From the NCBI GenBank assembly GCA_017302635.1, contig JAFLCX010000003.1, positions 62,001-126,000 of the forward strand: DNA of 64,000 nt. The letters run 5' to 3'. Positions 9,109 through 17,688 of the stretch are shown piece by piece. The notes beneath the pieces are model-generated. The model was not told the origin of the DNA and did not search any database. It saw nothing but the letters and a program-made list of their open reading frames with translations. The stretch's first letter is position 1; each line of letters begins with the position of its first letter. The position numbers were made by a program, and so were the translations under genes. Source of the stretch: Hyphomicrobiales bacterium. GTDB taxonomy: Bacteria > Pseudomonadota > Alphaproteobacteria > Rhizobiales > Beijerinckiaceae.

Positions 9109-10398
9109 ATGCGTTTCACACGTCGTGGAGTTTTGGGCGCAGCCTTGGGCGGCGCCGCAGTGATGGCATCGGGCGTTCGGCCCTCTTTCGCACAAGCCGC
9201 TCCGATCAAGGTCGGCATCCTGCACTCGCTCTCGGGCACGATGGCGATTTCCGAGACGACGCTGAAAGACGTGATGCTGATGCTCATCGAGCAGCAGAAC
9301 GCCAAGGGCGGCCTGCTCGGCCGCAAGCTGGAGCCGGTGGTGGTTGATCCGGCCTCGAACTGGCCGCTTTTCGCCGAAAAGGCACGCGAGTTGATTTCGC
9401 AGCACAAGGTTTCGTCTGTGTTCGGCTGCTGGACCTCGGTGAGCCGCAAGTCGGTTCTGCCGGTCTTCAAGGAACTGAACAACATCCTGTTTTACCCCGT
9501 GCAATACGAGGGCGAGGAATCAGAGCGGAACGTGTTCTACACGGGCGCTGCGCCGAACCAGCAGGCCATTCCGGCTGTCGATTACCTGATGTCCAAGGAT
9601 GGCGGAGAGGTGAAGCGCTGGGTGCTCGCGGGCACCGACTACGTTTATCCACGTACCACGAACCGCATTCTCGAGGCCTATCTTCTCTCGAAGGGCGTCT
9701 CGAAGGACGATATCGTCGTCAACTACACGCCGTTCGGCCATTCGGATTGGCAGACCATCGTGTCGGATATCAAGAAATTCGGCATGGCCGGCAAGAAAAC
9801 CGGTGTCGTTTCCACCATCAACGGCGATGCCAACGTGCCGTTCTACAAGGAACTCGGCAACCAGGGCATCAAGGCGACCGATATCCCGGTTGTTGCCTTC
9901 TCGGTGGGTGAAGAAGAACTCGCCGGCATCGACACCAAGCCGCTCGTCGGCCATCTCGCGGCCTGGAACTACTTCCAGTCGGTGAAAAACCCGACGAACG
10001 AAGCGTTCATCAAGGCCTGGAAGGCCTACAAGAAGAACGACAAGGCCGTGACAAACGACCCGATGGAAGCCCATGTCATCGGCTTCAACATGTGGGTCAA
10101 GGCGGTGGAGAAGGCTGGCACGGTCGATATCGACAAGGTCATCGATACCCTGCCCGGCATTGAGGCACCGAACCTCACCGGCGGCGTCTCGAAAATGCTT
10201 GCGAACCACCACATTACCAAGCCGGTTCTCATCGGCGAAGTGCGCGCGGATGGGCAATTCGATGTGGTTTGGCAGACCAAGGATCTCGTGCCGGGCGACG
10301 CCTGGACCGATCACCTCCCCGGCTCGAAAGACCTCGAAGCCGATTGGGTGACGCTGAAATGCGGCAACTACAACACCGCGCTGAAGAAGTGCGGCTGA
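9109..10398 (+). CDS. urtA: Urea ABC transporter substrate-binding protein
   Basis: This 429-residue binding protein captures urea in the periplasm. The N-terminus has a twin-arginine type leader (RFTRRGVLGAA, then a hydrophobic stretch to SFAQA). The mature part begins with KVGILHSLSGTMAISE, characteristic of UrtA and the related amide-binding AmiC family. I chose ATG at 9109 because AGGGG lies upstream and the leader starts there. It is the first gene of urtABCDE and lies 55 bases after a sigma-54 promoter, so nitrogen-limited expression is expected. Confidence 0.93.
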   Translation: MRFTRRGVLGAALGGAAVMASGVRPSFAQAAPIKVGILHSLSGTMAISETTLKDVMLMLIEQQNAKGGLLGRKLEPVVVDPASNWPLFAEKARELISQHKVSSVFGCWTSVSRKSVLPVFKELNNILFYPVQYEGEESERNVFYTGAAPNQQAIPAVDYLMSKDGGEVKRWVLAGTDYVYPRTTNRILEAYLLSKGVSKDDIVVNYTPFGHSDWQTIVSDIKKFGMAGKKTGVVSTINGDANVPFYKELGNQGIKATDIPVVAFSVGEEELAGIDTKPLVGHLAAWNYFQSVKNPTNEAFIKAWKAYKKNDKAVTNDPMEAHVIGFNMWVKAVEKAGTVDIDKVIDTLPGIEAPNLTGGVSKMLANHHITKPVLIGEVRADGQFDVVWQTKDLVPGDAWTDHLPGSKDLEADWVTLKCGNYNTALKKCG

Positions 10399-10419
10399 TT
10401 TTCGGCTGACCGACCAAGA

Positions 10420-10449
10420 CCGGCGGACGCTTTTCGTCCGCCGGATTTT
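10420..10449 (+). terminator. Hairpin with short T-run between urtA and urtB
   Basis: A perfect 10-bp stem (CCGGCGGACG pairs with CGTCCGCCGG) with a CTTTT loop is followed by ATTTT. It looks like a partial intrinsic terminator or attenuator that would let urtA mRNA outnumber the membrane and ATPase genes downstream. Confidence 0.6.
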
Positions 10450-10467
10450 GACCCAGATGAGTATTCC

Positions 10468-12072
10468 ATGCGCCTTCTCGCCCTGATCCGCGTCGCGCTT
10501 TCCGCGCTGGCGCTCTTCCTTCTGTTCGCCCCGATGGCCAAGGCTCAAGGGCTGGAGGCAGCGGTCGAGAAATTCCTCGCCGACTCTTTCTCCGAGACAG
10601 AAGCCGGCATCGCCCTTGTCGCGGCATCCGGCGCGGCTCACGGCGTCGAGGCCTTGCAGGCGCTGGCGGATCGCCGGCTCCTCGCAAGCGGCTCGGCGAA
10701 GGCCGTTTTCTATCGGGACAATTCAGGCAAAGGTTTCGATCTCAAGTCCGGCCAGCCGGCCGACATCCCGGCGGATGCCGGTCTGGTGCGCCTCAACAAC
10801 CGCCTGCGAGGCGTTGTTCAGGCGGCACTCGGCACGATGACGCTGCTCTCGCCGGATCCGGCGCAACGCCTGAGAGCTGCACAGAGCGTCTTCAAGTCGC
10901 GGGATGCGGCGGCCCTGCCCGCCCTCGAACAGGCTTTGACCAAGGAAACGAACCCCAAAATCCGGGCCGCTCTTTCGGAGGCGCGCGCAGCGATCATTCT
11001 GTTCGACAGCAAGGCACCTGAAACAGAGCGCCTGGCCGCGATCAATGTCATCGCTGAAAGCGGCGATCAGGATAGCCTCGCGCTGTTGCGCCAGATTTTG
11101 CCGCAAGCCAGTGGCGCGCTCAAGACAATTGCCGAGCAGGGCATTGCGAGCATCGAGCGTCGTCAGCAGTTCCGGCAGGCCGGACAGACGATCTGGTTCG
11201 GGATTTCGCTGGGATCGGTGCTGCTTCTCGCGGCGATCGGCCTCGCCATCACCTTTGGCGTGATGGGCATCATCAACATGGCGCATGGCGAGATGGTGAT
11301 GATCGGCGCCTATGTCACGTTCGTCACGCAGGAAGTCTTCCGTGCGAAAGCGCCGCACCTGCTGGATTGGTCCTTGCCGATCGCCATTCCGCTCGCGTTT
11401 CTGGTCACCGGGCTGGTCGGCATCCTGATCGAGCGCGGCGTGATCCGGTTTCTCTATGGCCGGCCGCTGGAAACGCTTCTGGCAACCTTCGGCCTGTCCC
11501 TCATGCTCCAGCAGGCGACACGCACCTGGTTCGGGCCGACCAATCGGGAGGTGAGTGCGCCTTCCTATATGTCGGGCTCATTTGAATTTCTGGGGCTTCA
11601 GATCACCTATGGTCGCCTCTGGATCGTGGCTTTCACCTTCGTCGTATTCTTCGCCCTGCTGATTGTGTTGAAGGCGACGTCGCTGGGTCTCCAGATGCGC
11701 GCGGTGACGCAGAACCGCCGCATGGCGGCCGCGATGGGCATCCGCACCCGCTTCGTCGATGCAATGACCTTTGGCCTCGGCTCGGGCATCGCCGGAATTG
11801 CCGGTGTGGCGCTGAGCCAGATCGACAATGTCTCACCGAACCTTGGCCAGAATTACATCATCGACAGTTTCATGGTCGTGGTGTTCGGCGGGGTCGGAAA
11901 CCTGTGGGGGACGCTGATCTCCGCCTTCACGCTCGGCATCGCGAACAAGATTCTCGAACCCTTCGCCGGTGCCGTGCTCGGCAAAATCCTGATCCTGGTG
12001 CTCCTGATCCTTTTCATCCAGAAACGGCCGCGCGGATTGTTCGCGCTCAAGGGCCGCGCGGTCGAGCAGTGA
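10468..12072 (+). CDS. urtB: Urea ABC transporter permease UrtB
   Basis: This 534-residue protein is one of the two membrane channels of the urea transporter. It has a signal-like N-terminus (hydrophobic stretch to AKAQG) and then about 200 soluble residues with heat-like helical repeats, a feature special to UrtB. A LivH-type membrane domain follows from about residue 240 (GVMGIINMAHGEMVMIGAY). The long N-terminal domain separates it from amino-acid LivH proteins of about 300 residues. It is cotranscribed with urtC, with 10 bases between them. Confidence 0.92.
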   Translation: MRLLALIRVALSALALFLLFAPMAKAQGLEAAVEKFLADSFSETEAGIALVAASGAAHGVEALQALADRRLLASGSAKAVFYRDNSGKGFDLKSGQPADIPADAGLVRLNNRLRGVVQAALGTMTLLSPDPAQRLRAAQSVFKSRDAAALPALEQALTKETNPKIRAALSEARAAIILFDSKAPETERLAAINVIAESGDQDSLALLRQILPQASGALKTIAEQGIASIERRQQFRQAGQTIWFGISLGSVLLLAAIGLAITFGVMGIINMAHGEMVMIGAYVTFVTQEVFRAKAPHLLDWSLPIAIPLAFLVTGLVGILIERGVIRFLYGRPLETLLATFGLSLMLQQATRTWFGPTNREVSAPSYMSGSFEFLGLQITYGRLWIVAFTFVVFFALLIVLKATSLGLQMRAVTQNRRMAAAMGIRTRFVDAMTFGLGSGIAGIAGVALSQIDNVSPNLGQNYIIDSFMVVVFGGVGNLWGTLISAFTLGIANKILEPFAGAVLGKILILVLLILFIQKRPRGLFALKGRAVEQ

Positions 12073-12082
12073 GGCGCGTGAC

Positions 12083-13219
12083 ATGCTGACCATGCGTTTC
12101 CTCCGGCTGATCGAAGGGCGAGGCATCCTGTTCCTCGCCGTGCTGGCGGCACTGGCGATTTTCGTCAGCGTCGGCAACCTGCTGGTACCGCCCGGTTCGC
12201 CCTTTCATGTGTCAACCGGCGCTGTCGTGCTGCTCGGGAAATACCTTTGCTATGCGATGCTGGCGATCGCGCTGGACCTCGCCTGGGGCTATTGCGGCAT
12301 CTTGAGCCTCGGGCACGGCGCATTCTTCGCGCTCGGCGGCTATGCGATGGGCATGTATCTCATGCGCCAGATCGGCACCCGCGGCGTCTATGCCCACCCC
12401 ATCCTGCCGGATTTCATGGTCTTCCTGAACTGGACGGAACTGCCTGTGGCGTGGTGGGGGTTCCAGAGCTTTCCCTATGCCATGTTGATGGTGTTGCTGG
12501 TGCCGGGGCTGTTGGCCTTTGTCTTTGGCTGGCTGGCTTTCCGCAGCCGGGTGACCGGGGTTTACCTCTCGATCATCACGCAGGCGCTGACCTATGCGCT
12601 GTTCCTCGCCTTTTTCCGCAATGATATGGGCTTTGGAGGCAATAACGGCCTGACGGATTTCAAGGATATCCTCGGCTTCAACGTGCAGGCACAGGGCACG
12701 CGCGTGACCTTGTTCCTCATCACTTGCCTGATGCTGGCCCTGACCTTCATTCTCGCGCGGTTCGTGGTGGCTTCCACCTATGGGAAGGTCCTGATCGCCA
12801 TCCGCGATGCCGAGAGCCGCACGCGGTTTCTGGGCTATCGCGTCGAGCACCACAAACTCGTGGTCTTCACGCTCTCCGCGATGATCGCTGGCGTGGCCGG
12901 AGCGCTTTACGTGCCGCAGGTGGGGATCATCAACCCCAGCGAGTTTTCGCCTACGAACTCCATCGAGGCCGTGGTCTGGGTCGCCTTTGGTGGACGCGGA
13001 ACTTTGGTCGGCGCGGCCCTGGGGGCTTTCGTGGTCAATTATCTCAAAACGATCTTCACGACCGGATGGCTCGCCGTCTATTGGCTCTTCGCATTGGGCG
13101 GGCTTTTCGTGCTGGTGACGCTGGCGATGCCGCGCGGGTTGATCGGCCTGTGGGAGGATATACGCTTGAGGCTCAAGCGCCGCCCGCCCGCTGAGGCACC
13201 CGCGGAGTTGCACCCATGA
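12083..13219 (+). CDS. urtC: Urea ABC transporter permease UrtC
   Basis: This 378-residue LivM-type permease is the second membrane channel of the urea transporter. It has many hydrophobic segments and the LivM motif WGYCGILSLGHGAFFALGGYA at about 68-88. The stop overlaps the urtD start (ATGA), so translation is coupled. A second in-frame ATG nine bases downstream could also serve as the start. Confidence 0.92.
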   Translation: MLTMRFLRLIEGRGILFLAVLAALAIFVSVGNLLVPPGSPFHVSTGAVVLLGKYLCYAMLAIALDLAWGYCGILSLGHGAFFALGGYAMGMYLMRQIGTRGVYAHPILPDFMVFLNWTELPVAWWGFQSFPYAMLMVLLVPGLLAFVFGWLAFRSRVTGVYLSIITQALTYALFLAFFRNDMGFGGNNGLTDFKDILGFNVQAQGTRVTLFLITCLMLALTFILARFVVASTYGKVLIAIRDAESRTRFLGYRVEHHKLVVFTLSAMIAGVAGALYVPQVGIINPSEFSPTNSIEAVVWVAFGGRGTLVGAALGAFVVNYLKTIFTTGWLAVYWLFALGGLFVLVTLAMPRGLIGLWEDIRLRLKRRPPAEAPAELHP

Positions 13220-13968
13220 GTGCTGTCACGCAGGCCATTCTCTATCTCGACGGAGTGTCTGTCTCCTTTGACGGCTTCAAGGCCCTGCGTTCGCTGTCGC
13301 TGAACCTCGAACAGGGGGAGATGCGCGCGATCATCGGGCCGAACGGCGCGGGCAAGACCACGATGATGGATGTCATCACCGGCAAGACCCGCGCCGATGA
13401 AGGCGATGTGCTCTTCGATCGCGGGGCAATTGACCTCACGCGCTATGATGAAGCCGCGATTGCAGAGTTGGGTATCGGCCGGAAATTCCAGAAGCCGACT
13501 GTCTTCGAGAGCCAATCCGTCGCCGATAATGTTCTGCTGGCCCTCAAGGGTGCGCGCGGACCGTTTTCGGCGTGGTTCGGCGCGCGCAATCGCATCGCGC
13601 GCGAAACCATCGACCAGCATCTCGCCAAGGTGCGCCTGATCCAGCACCGCGATCGACTCGCCGGTGATCTGAGTCACGGGCAGAAGCAATGGCTCGAGAT
13701 CGCCATGCTCCTGGCGCAAGACCCCAAGCTTCTGCTGGTCGACGAGCCCGTTGCCGGGATGACGGACGCCGAAACCGAGGCCACTGCCGAATTGCTGCGC
13801 GAGATCAACCGCGATCATTCGATCATCGTGGTCGAGCACGATATGGGCTTCGTGCGCGCTCTGGATTGCAAGGTCACCTGCCTGCATGAGGGCAGCGTGC
13901 TGGCCGAAGGCACGATCGATGCGGTTGCGGGCGACCCTCGCGTCATCGAAGTCTATCTGGGACGATGA
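13216..13968 (+). CDS. urtD: Urea ABC transporter ATPase UrtD
   Basis: This 250-residue LivG-type ATPase has Walker A GPNGAGKT at 41-48, a variant signature LSHGQKQ starting at 152, and Walker B LLLVDEP at 172-178. The LSHGQ form of the signature is usual for UrtD. It works with UrtE to power urea import through UrtBC. Confidence 0.92.
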   Translation: MSAVTQAILYLDGVSVSFDGFKALRSLSLNLEQGEMRAIIGPNGAGKTTMMDVITGKTRADEGDVLFDRGAIDLTRYDEAAIAELGIGRKFQKPTVFESQSVADNVLLALKGARGPFSAWFGARNRIARETIDQHLAKVRLIQHRDRLAGDLSHGQKQWLEIAMLLAQDPKLLLVDEPVAGMTDAETEATAELLREINRDHSIIVVEHDMGFVRALDCKVTCLHEGSVLAEGTIDAVAGDPRVIEVYLGR

Positions 13969-14053
13969 ACATGATCAGGTCATTCGGGCACGTCTTTCAG
14001 GATCGAGAACAGGCGACGCAGGGTTCGGGCCGCTTCCGATCGGGGTTGTCGTG

Positions 14054-14749
14054 ATGCTCGCGGTAGAAGCGATCGACCTGCATTACGGCGCGGCGCAGGC
14101 CCTGCGGCGGGTATCGCTCGCGGTGAAACAGGGCGAAGTCACCTGCGTTCTGGGTCGCAATGGGGTCGGGAAGACGTCCCTCATGCGCGCGATCATTGGC
14201 CATCAGCCGATTTCGGGCGGCTCGATCACGTTCGGTGGCCAGTCGCTCGCGGGGCTTCGGCCCGAGGATCGCGCGCGTCTCGGGATCGCCTATGTGCCAC
14301 AGGGACGCGAGATTTTTCCGCTGCTGACCGTGAAGGAAAACCTCGAAACAGGTTTTGCCCCGCTCAAGCGGTCCGATCGGCACATTCCCTCCGAGTTGTT
14401 CGATCTTTTCCCGGTGCTCCATTCCATGCTCGGGCGGCGTGGGGGCGATCTTTCCGGCGGGCAGCAGCAGCAACTGGCCATTGCCCGGGCGCTCGTCACG
14501 CGGCCGAAGCTCATCGTACTCGATGAGCCGACCGAAGGTATCCAGCCCTCGATCATCAAGGATATCGGCCGGACGATCGCCTACCTGCGCGACAAGGGCG
14601 ACATCGCGATCCTGCTGGTCGAGCAGTATTTCGATTTCGCCAAGGAACTCGCCGATACCTGGTATGTGATGGACCGGGGCGAGGTGACGCTTTCCGGTGA
14701 TCGCGCTTCGATGGATGAAGACGACATCCGCCGCCGCATGAGCGTTTGA
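14054..14749 (+). CDS. urtE: Urea ABC transporter ATPase UrtE
   Basis: This 231-residue LivF-type ATPase has Walker A GRNGVGKT at 34-41, signature LSGGQQQQL and Walker B LIVLDEP. RNGVGKT, instead of the more common NGAGKT, is typical of UrtE. I chose ATG at 14054; the open frame extends further upstream but that part runs through the urtD region and looks non-coding. About 85 bases separate it from urtD with no obvious promoter. Confidence 0.92.
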   Translation: MLAVEAIDLHYGAAQALRRVSLAVKQGEVTCVLGRNGVGKTSLMRAIIGHQPISGGSITFGGQSLAGLRPEDRARLGIAYVPQGREIFPLLTVKENLETGFAPLKRSDRHIPSELFDLFPVLHSMLGRRGGDLSGGQQQQLAIARALVTRPKLIVLDEPTEGIQPSIIKDIGRTIAYLRDKGDIAILLVEQYFDFAKELADTWYVMDRGEVTLSGDRASMDEDDIRRRMSV

Positions 14750-14836
14750 ACACATCATAACCCGCGATAAGGTGTTCGGCACGGTCCGGCATTTGCCCGG
14801 ATTGGCTTAGGCCGAGAAGCGAGGGTTGATCACGCG

Positions 14837-15820
14837 ATGCATGTGCTTGTTCTGGGGGCGGCCGGCATGCTCGGCCGCAAGCTGGTGGAGCGGATAGCCG
14901 CCGAGGGTGGCCTCGGAGGCAGGCCAGTCGATCGCCTCACTCTTCATGACATTGTAACGCCCGTGCCGCCGGCGGGCCTCACGATCTCCTCGACGATTCA
15001 TGCGAGCGATCTCGCTCAAGGAGACAATGCCGCGCGCCTTGTGGCAGCGCGCCCGGATATCATCATCCACCTGGCAGCGGTCGTTTCGGGCGAGGCGGAG
15101 GCCAATTTCGAACTGGGCTACCATGTCAATCTCGATGGCACCTTGAAGCTCTTCGAGGCCATCCGCGGCGTCGGCGACGGTTATTGCCCGCGCGTCGTGT
15201 TCACCTCCTCGATCGCGGTTTACGGCGCCCCCTACCCCGAGCCGATCCCGGATGATTTCAATCTCACACCACTCACGAGCTATGGCGCACAGAAAGCGAT
15301 GGGCGAGTTCCTTCTTGCCGACTACTCCCGGCGCGGCTTCCTCGATGGCGTCGGCCTGCGCCTCCCCACCATCTGTGTGCGACCCGGCAAACCGAACAAG
15401 GCCGCTTCCGGTTTTTTCTCGGGCATCATCCGCGAGCCCTTGGCCGGGATGGAGGCCATTCTGCCGGTGAGCGAAGACGTGCGGCACTGGTTTGCGAGCC
15501 CGCGCGCGGCGATCGGGTTCATCGTGCATGCGGCGGGGCTTGATACCCGCCCGCTCGGCCAGCGCCGGAGCTTCGCGCTGCCGGGCGTGGCCGCCACCGT
15601 CGGCGAGCAGATCGAAGCGCTGCGCCGGGTGGCAGGTGACAAAGTCGCCCGGCGCATCCGCCGCGAACCGGATGAGACGATCATCCGCATCGTCGCTGGC
15701 TGGCCGCGCAGTTTCGATCCGCAGCGTGCTCTCGCACTGGGCTTCGCGGCAGAGACGAGCTTCGACGAGATCATCCGCGCGCATATCGCGGATGAGTTGG
15801 GCGGGACTTTTGTGGCCTGA
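14837..15820 (+). CDS. denD: D-erythronate dehydrogenase-like SDR (DenD family)
   Basis: This 327-residue extended short-chain dehydrogenase has the N-terminal nucleotide-binding loop GAAGMLGRK at about 7-15, the catalytic region TSSIAVYG and the active-site YGAQK. It best fits DenD, which oxidises D-erythronate to 2-oxotetronate in four-carbon acid catabolism; GLRLPTICVRPGKPNKAASG is typical of that group. The expected partner genes (DenK-type kinase, isomerase, decarboxylase) are absent nearby, so this may be an isolated gene or may act on another hydroxy acid. It follows urtE by 87 bases on the same strand. Confidence 0.75.
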   Translation: MHVLVLGAAGMLGRKLVERIAAEGGLGGRPVDRLTLHDIVTPVPPAGLTISSTIHASDLAQGDNAARLVAARPDIIIHLAAVVSGEAEANFELGYHVNLDGTLKLFEAIRGVGDGYCPRVVFTSSIAVYGAPYPEPIPDDFNLTPLTSYGAQKAMGEFLLADYSRRGFLDGVGLRLPTICVRPGKPNKAASGFFSGIIREPLAGMEAILPVSEDVRHWFASPRAAIGFIVHAAGLDTRPLGQRRSFALPGVAATVGEQIEALRRVAGDKVARRIRREPDETIIRIVAGWPRSFDPQRALALGFAAETSFDEIIRAHIADELGGTFVA

Positions 15821-15883
15821 GCAGCACGGCGCGCGCCATCTGGGCCGACAGCCTTCCGCATGATTTTCGAGGCCAACTGCTGC

Positions 15884-15913
15884 TTGACATCGCAGTTTTG
15901 GGCCCATCATAGT
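15884..15913 (+). promoter_or_regulatory. Sigma-70 type promoter for the TetR-exporter operon
   Basis: A perfect -35 box TTGACA (15884-15889) is followed after 18 bases by CATAGT (15908-15913), which matches 4 of 6 bases of the -10 consensus. The TetR operator overlaps its downstream end. Confidence 0.55.
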
Positions 15914-15932
15914 AAGTAATCAGTCACTTACT
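15911..15932. promoter_or_regulatory. TetR operator (perfect inverted repeat)
   Basis: AGTAAGT and ACTTACT form a perfect 7-bp inverted repeat around 8 bases. It overlaps the end of the -10 box and ends 12 bases before the TetR gene start. This is the usual form and position of an autoregulatory TetR/AcrR operator, so the regulator probably represses itself and the exporter genes downstream. Confidence 0.7.
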
Positions 15933-15943
15933 TTTTATCGCTC

Positions 15944-16540
15944 ATGCGCAAGTCAGCTGAACTCCGAAAGGCCGAGATCGTCTCAGTGGTGCTGACGCTT
16001 GCGGATCGGCTTGGTCCGGATCGGGTCACGACGGGTGCCGTTGCGACCGAGATCGGCGTGACGCAGGCTGCGCTGTTTCGTCATTTTCCGACCAAATCCG
16101 CGCTTTGGAAAACGGTTGCGGAGCATATCTCGTCGCGTCTCGGCACCGCCTGGGCGGCCGCCTTGTCGAATTCTGAGGATCCGAAAAGTCGCCTGGAAGC
16201 GCTGATCCTGGCGCAGCTCGAGCAAATCTGCGCAACGCCGGCGATGCCGATGCTTCTGTTTTCGCGCGAGCTGAATGTCGAAAATCCCGATCTGCGGGCA
16301 GCATTCCAGAATCGACTCGCCGCATTCAGCGGACTTCTGACGGATGAAGTCCGCGCCTTGCAGGATGCCGGGCGATTTGAACGGGAAGTTCCCGCCGAAG
16401 ATATTGCCGTACTCCTCACCTCTCTCGTTCAGGGCCTTGCGATCCGATGGTCGCTCGGAGCGCGTAATTTTCCGCTTCGCGCCGAGGGAAAGCGCCTTCT
16501 TGGGGTGTATTTGCGGCTACTGGACAAGAAGGGAGGCTAG
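15944..16540 (+). CDS. TetR/AcrR family repressor
   Basis: This 198-residue regulator has an N-terminal helix-turn-helix (about 25-55, around TGAVATEIGVTQAALFRHFPTK) and a helical ligand-binding C-terminal domain. It is the first gene of a tight operon with an HlyD-type adaptor and an ABC exporter, and it lies directly behind a promoter with a matching inverted repeat. It therefore probably controls this exporter in response to an exported compound. The inducer is unknown. Confidence 0.88.
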   Translation: MRKSAELRKAEIVSVVLTLADRLGPDRVTTGAVATEIGVTQAALFRHFPTKSALWKTVAEHISSRLGTAWAAALSNSEDPKSRLEALILAQLEQICATPAMPMLLFSRELNVENPDLRAAFQNRLAAFSGLLTDEVRALQDAGRFEREVPAEDIAVLLTSLVQGLAIRWSLGARNFPLRAEGKRLLGVYLRLLDKKGG

Positions 16541-16542
16541 CC

Positions 16543-17688
16543 ATGCGTCGCGCCTTGGTTTTCGGGGCTCTGCTTGCCCTCGTGATCGCGGGAGGCATCG
16601 TATTTCTCCGCGAGCGCCCGATTGCCGTGCAGATCGCCATGCCCGAGACTCAGGTTCCGCTGCGCATCTATGGATTGGGGACCGTCGAGGCCCGCGTCCT
16701 GAGCAAGGTGGGTTTTGAAGTCGGTGGATCGCTGGTGTCGCTTCTGGCGGACTCCGGGGATCGCGTGTCGCGAGGGCAGGAAATCGCTGTGCTGAATGCG
16801 GCTGTGCAGGAGGCTCGTGCGGAGAGGGCTCGCGCGGCGCTCGCCGCGAATTCCGCGGCTCTGGTCAAGGCGGATGCTGCGCGCATACGCATTCAGGCGG
16901 TTCTTGCTCAGGTTCAGGCCAATAACAGGCGCCAGCAGGAACTGGCACGCCAGAATGTCACTTCGACCCAACGGGCTGAAGAGGCCCAACGCGATGAAAA
17001 CGTCGCGCGCGCTGATCTGGCGGTTGCGGAGGCCGATGTGGCGGTCATTCGCTCCCAACGGGCCGATGCCGAAGCGGCGCTTCGGCAGGAAGAAGCGACC
17101 CTGAGCCAGTTCCGTCTCAAGGCACCCTATGATGCCGTCATCATCTCCCGGCAGGCCGAAGCCGGTGCAGTCGTCAAGGCCGGCGATCCGATCTTCACGC
17201 TGATTGATCCGGGGACGGTCTGGATTCAGATCTATATTGACGAAGAACGTGCCGGCCAGCTTGCGCTTGATCAGCCAGCGACAATCCGGATCCGCTCGCA
17301 GCCGCAAGCGCAGTTTACCGGCCGGATCGTGCGCATCGGTCTTGAGAGTGACCGGGTCAATGAGGAACGGCGCATCTGGCTCGTCTGCGAGAACTGCCCG
17401 CCGCAGATGTATCTCGGCGAACAGGCGGATGCACGCATTCTGACCGGCGTGCGCGAGAGCGCTCTCATGGTTCCGGAAATGGCGATCCGGGGTTTTGACG
17501 GTCGGCGCGGACGCGTCTGGATGGTCCGCGATGGACGTCTTGCCGAAGCTGAAATCGCGCTTGGTGCACGCGATGATCGAGGCCGTGTGGAGGTCCGGGG
17601 TGGTTTGCCCGACGACGCTCGTATTGTTGTGTCGCTTCCATCGGGTATGCGCTCGGGGCGCCGCGTCAGAATCGAGGCGCAACCATGA
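16543..17688 (+). CDS. Periplasmic adaptor of ABC exporter (HlyD/DevB-type)
   Basis: This 381-residue membrane-fusion protein has an N-terminal membrane anchor (about 5-22), a split biotinyl-lipoyl domain, a long coiled-coil hairpin rich in Ala, Arg, Glu and Gln (about 85-190), and a beta-barrel domain with TVWIQIYIDE. It starts two bases after the TetR stop, with GGAGG inside the TetR end. With the next two genes it forms a DevBCA/MacAB-like exporter. The substrate is unknown; glycolipid or drug-like molecules are typical for the family. Confidence 0.85.
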   Translation: MRRALVFGALLALVIAGGIVFLRERPIAVQIAMPETQVPLRIYGLGTVEARVLSKVGFEVGGSLVSLLADSGDRVSRGQEIAVLNAAVQEARAERARAALAANSAALVKADAARIRIQAVLAQVQANNRRQQELARQNVTSTQRAEEAQRDENVARADLAVAEADVAVIRSQRADAEAALRQEEATLSQFRLKAPYDAVIISRQAEAGAVVKAGDPIFTLIDPGTVWIQIYIDEERAGQLALDQPATIRIRSQPQAQFTGRIVRIGLESDRVNEERRIWLVCENCPPQMYLGEQADARILTGVRESALMVPEMAIRGFDGRRGRVWMVRDGRLAEAEIALGARDDRGRVEVRGGLPDDARIVVSLPSGMRSGRRVRIEAQP

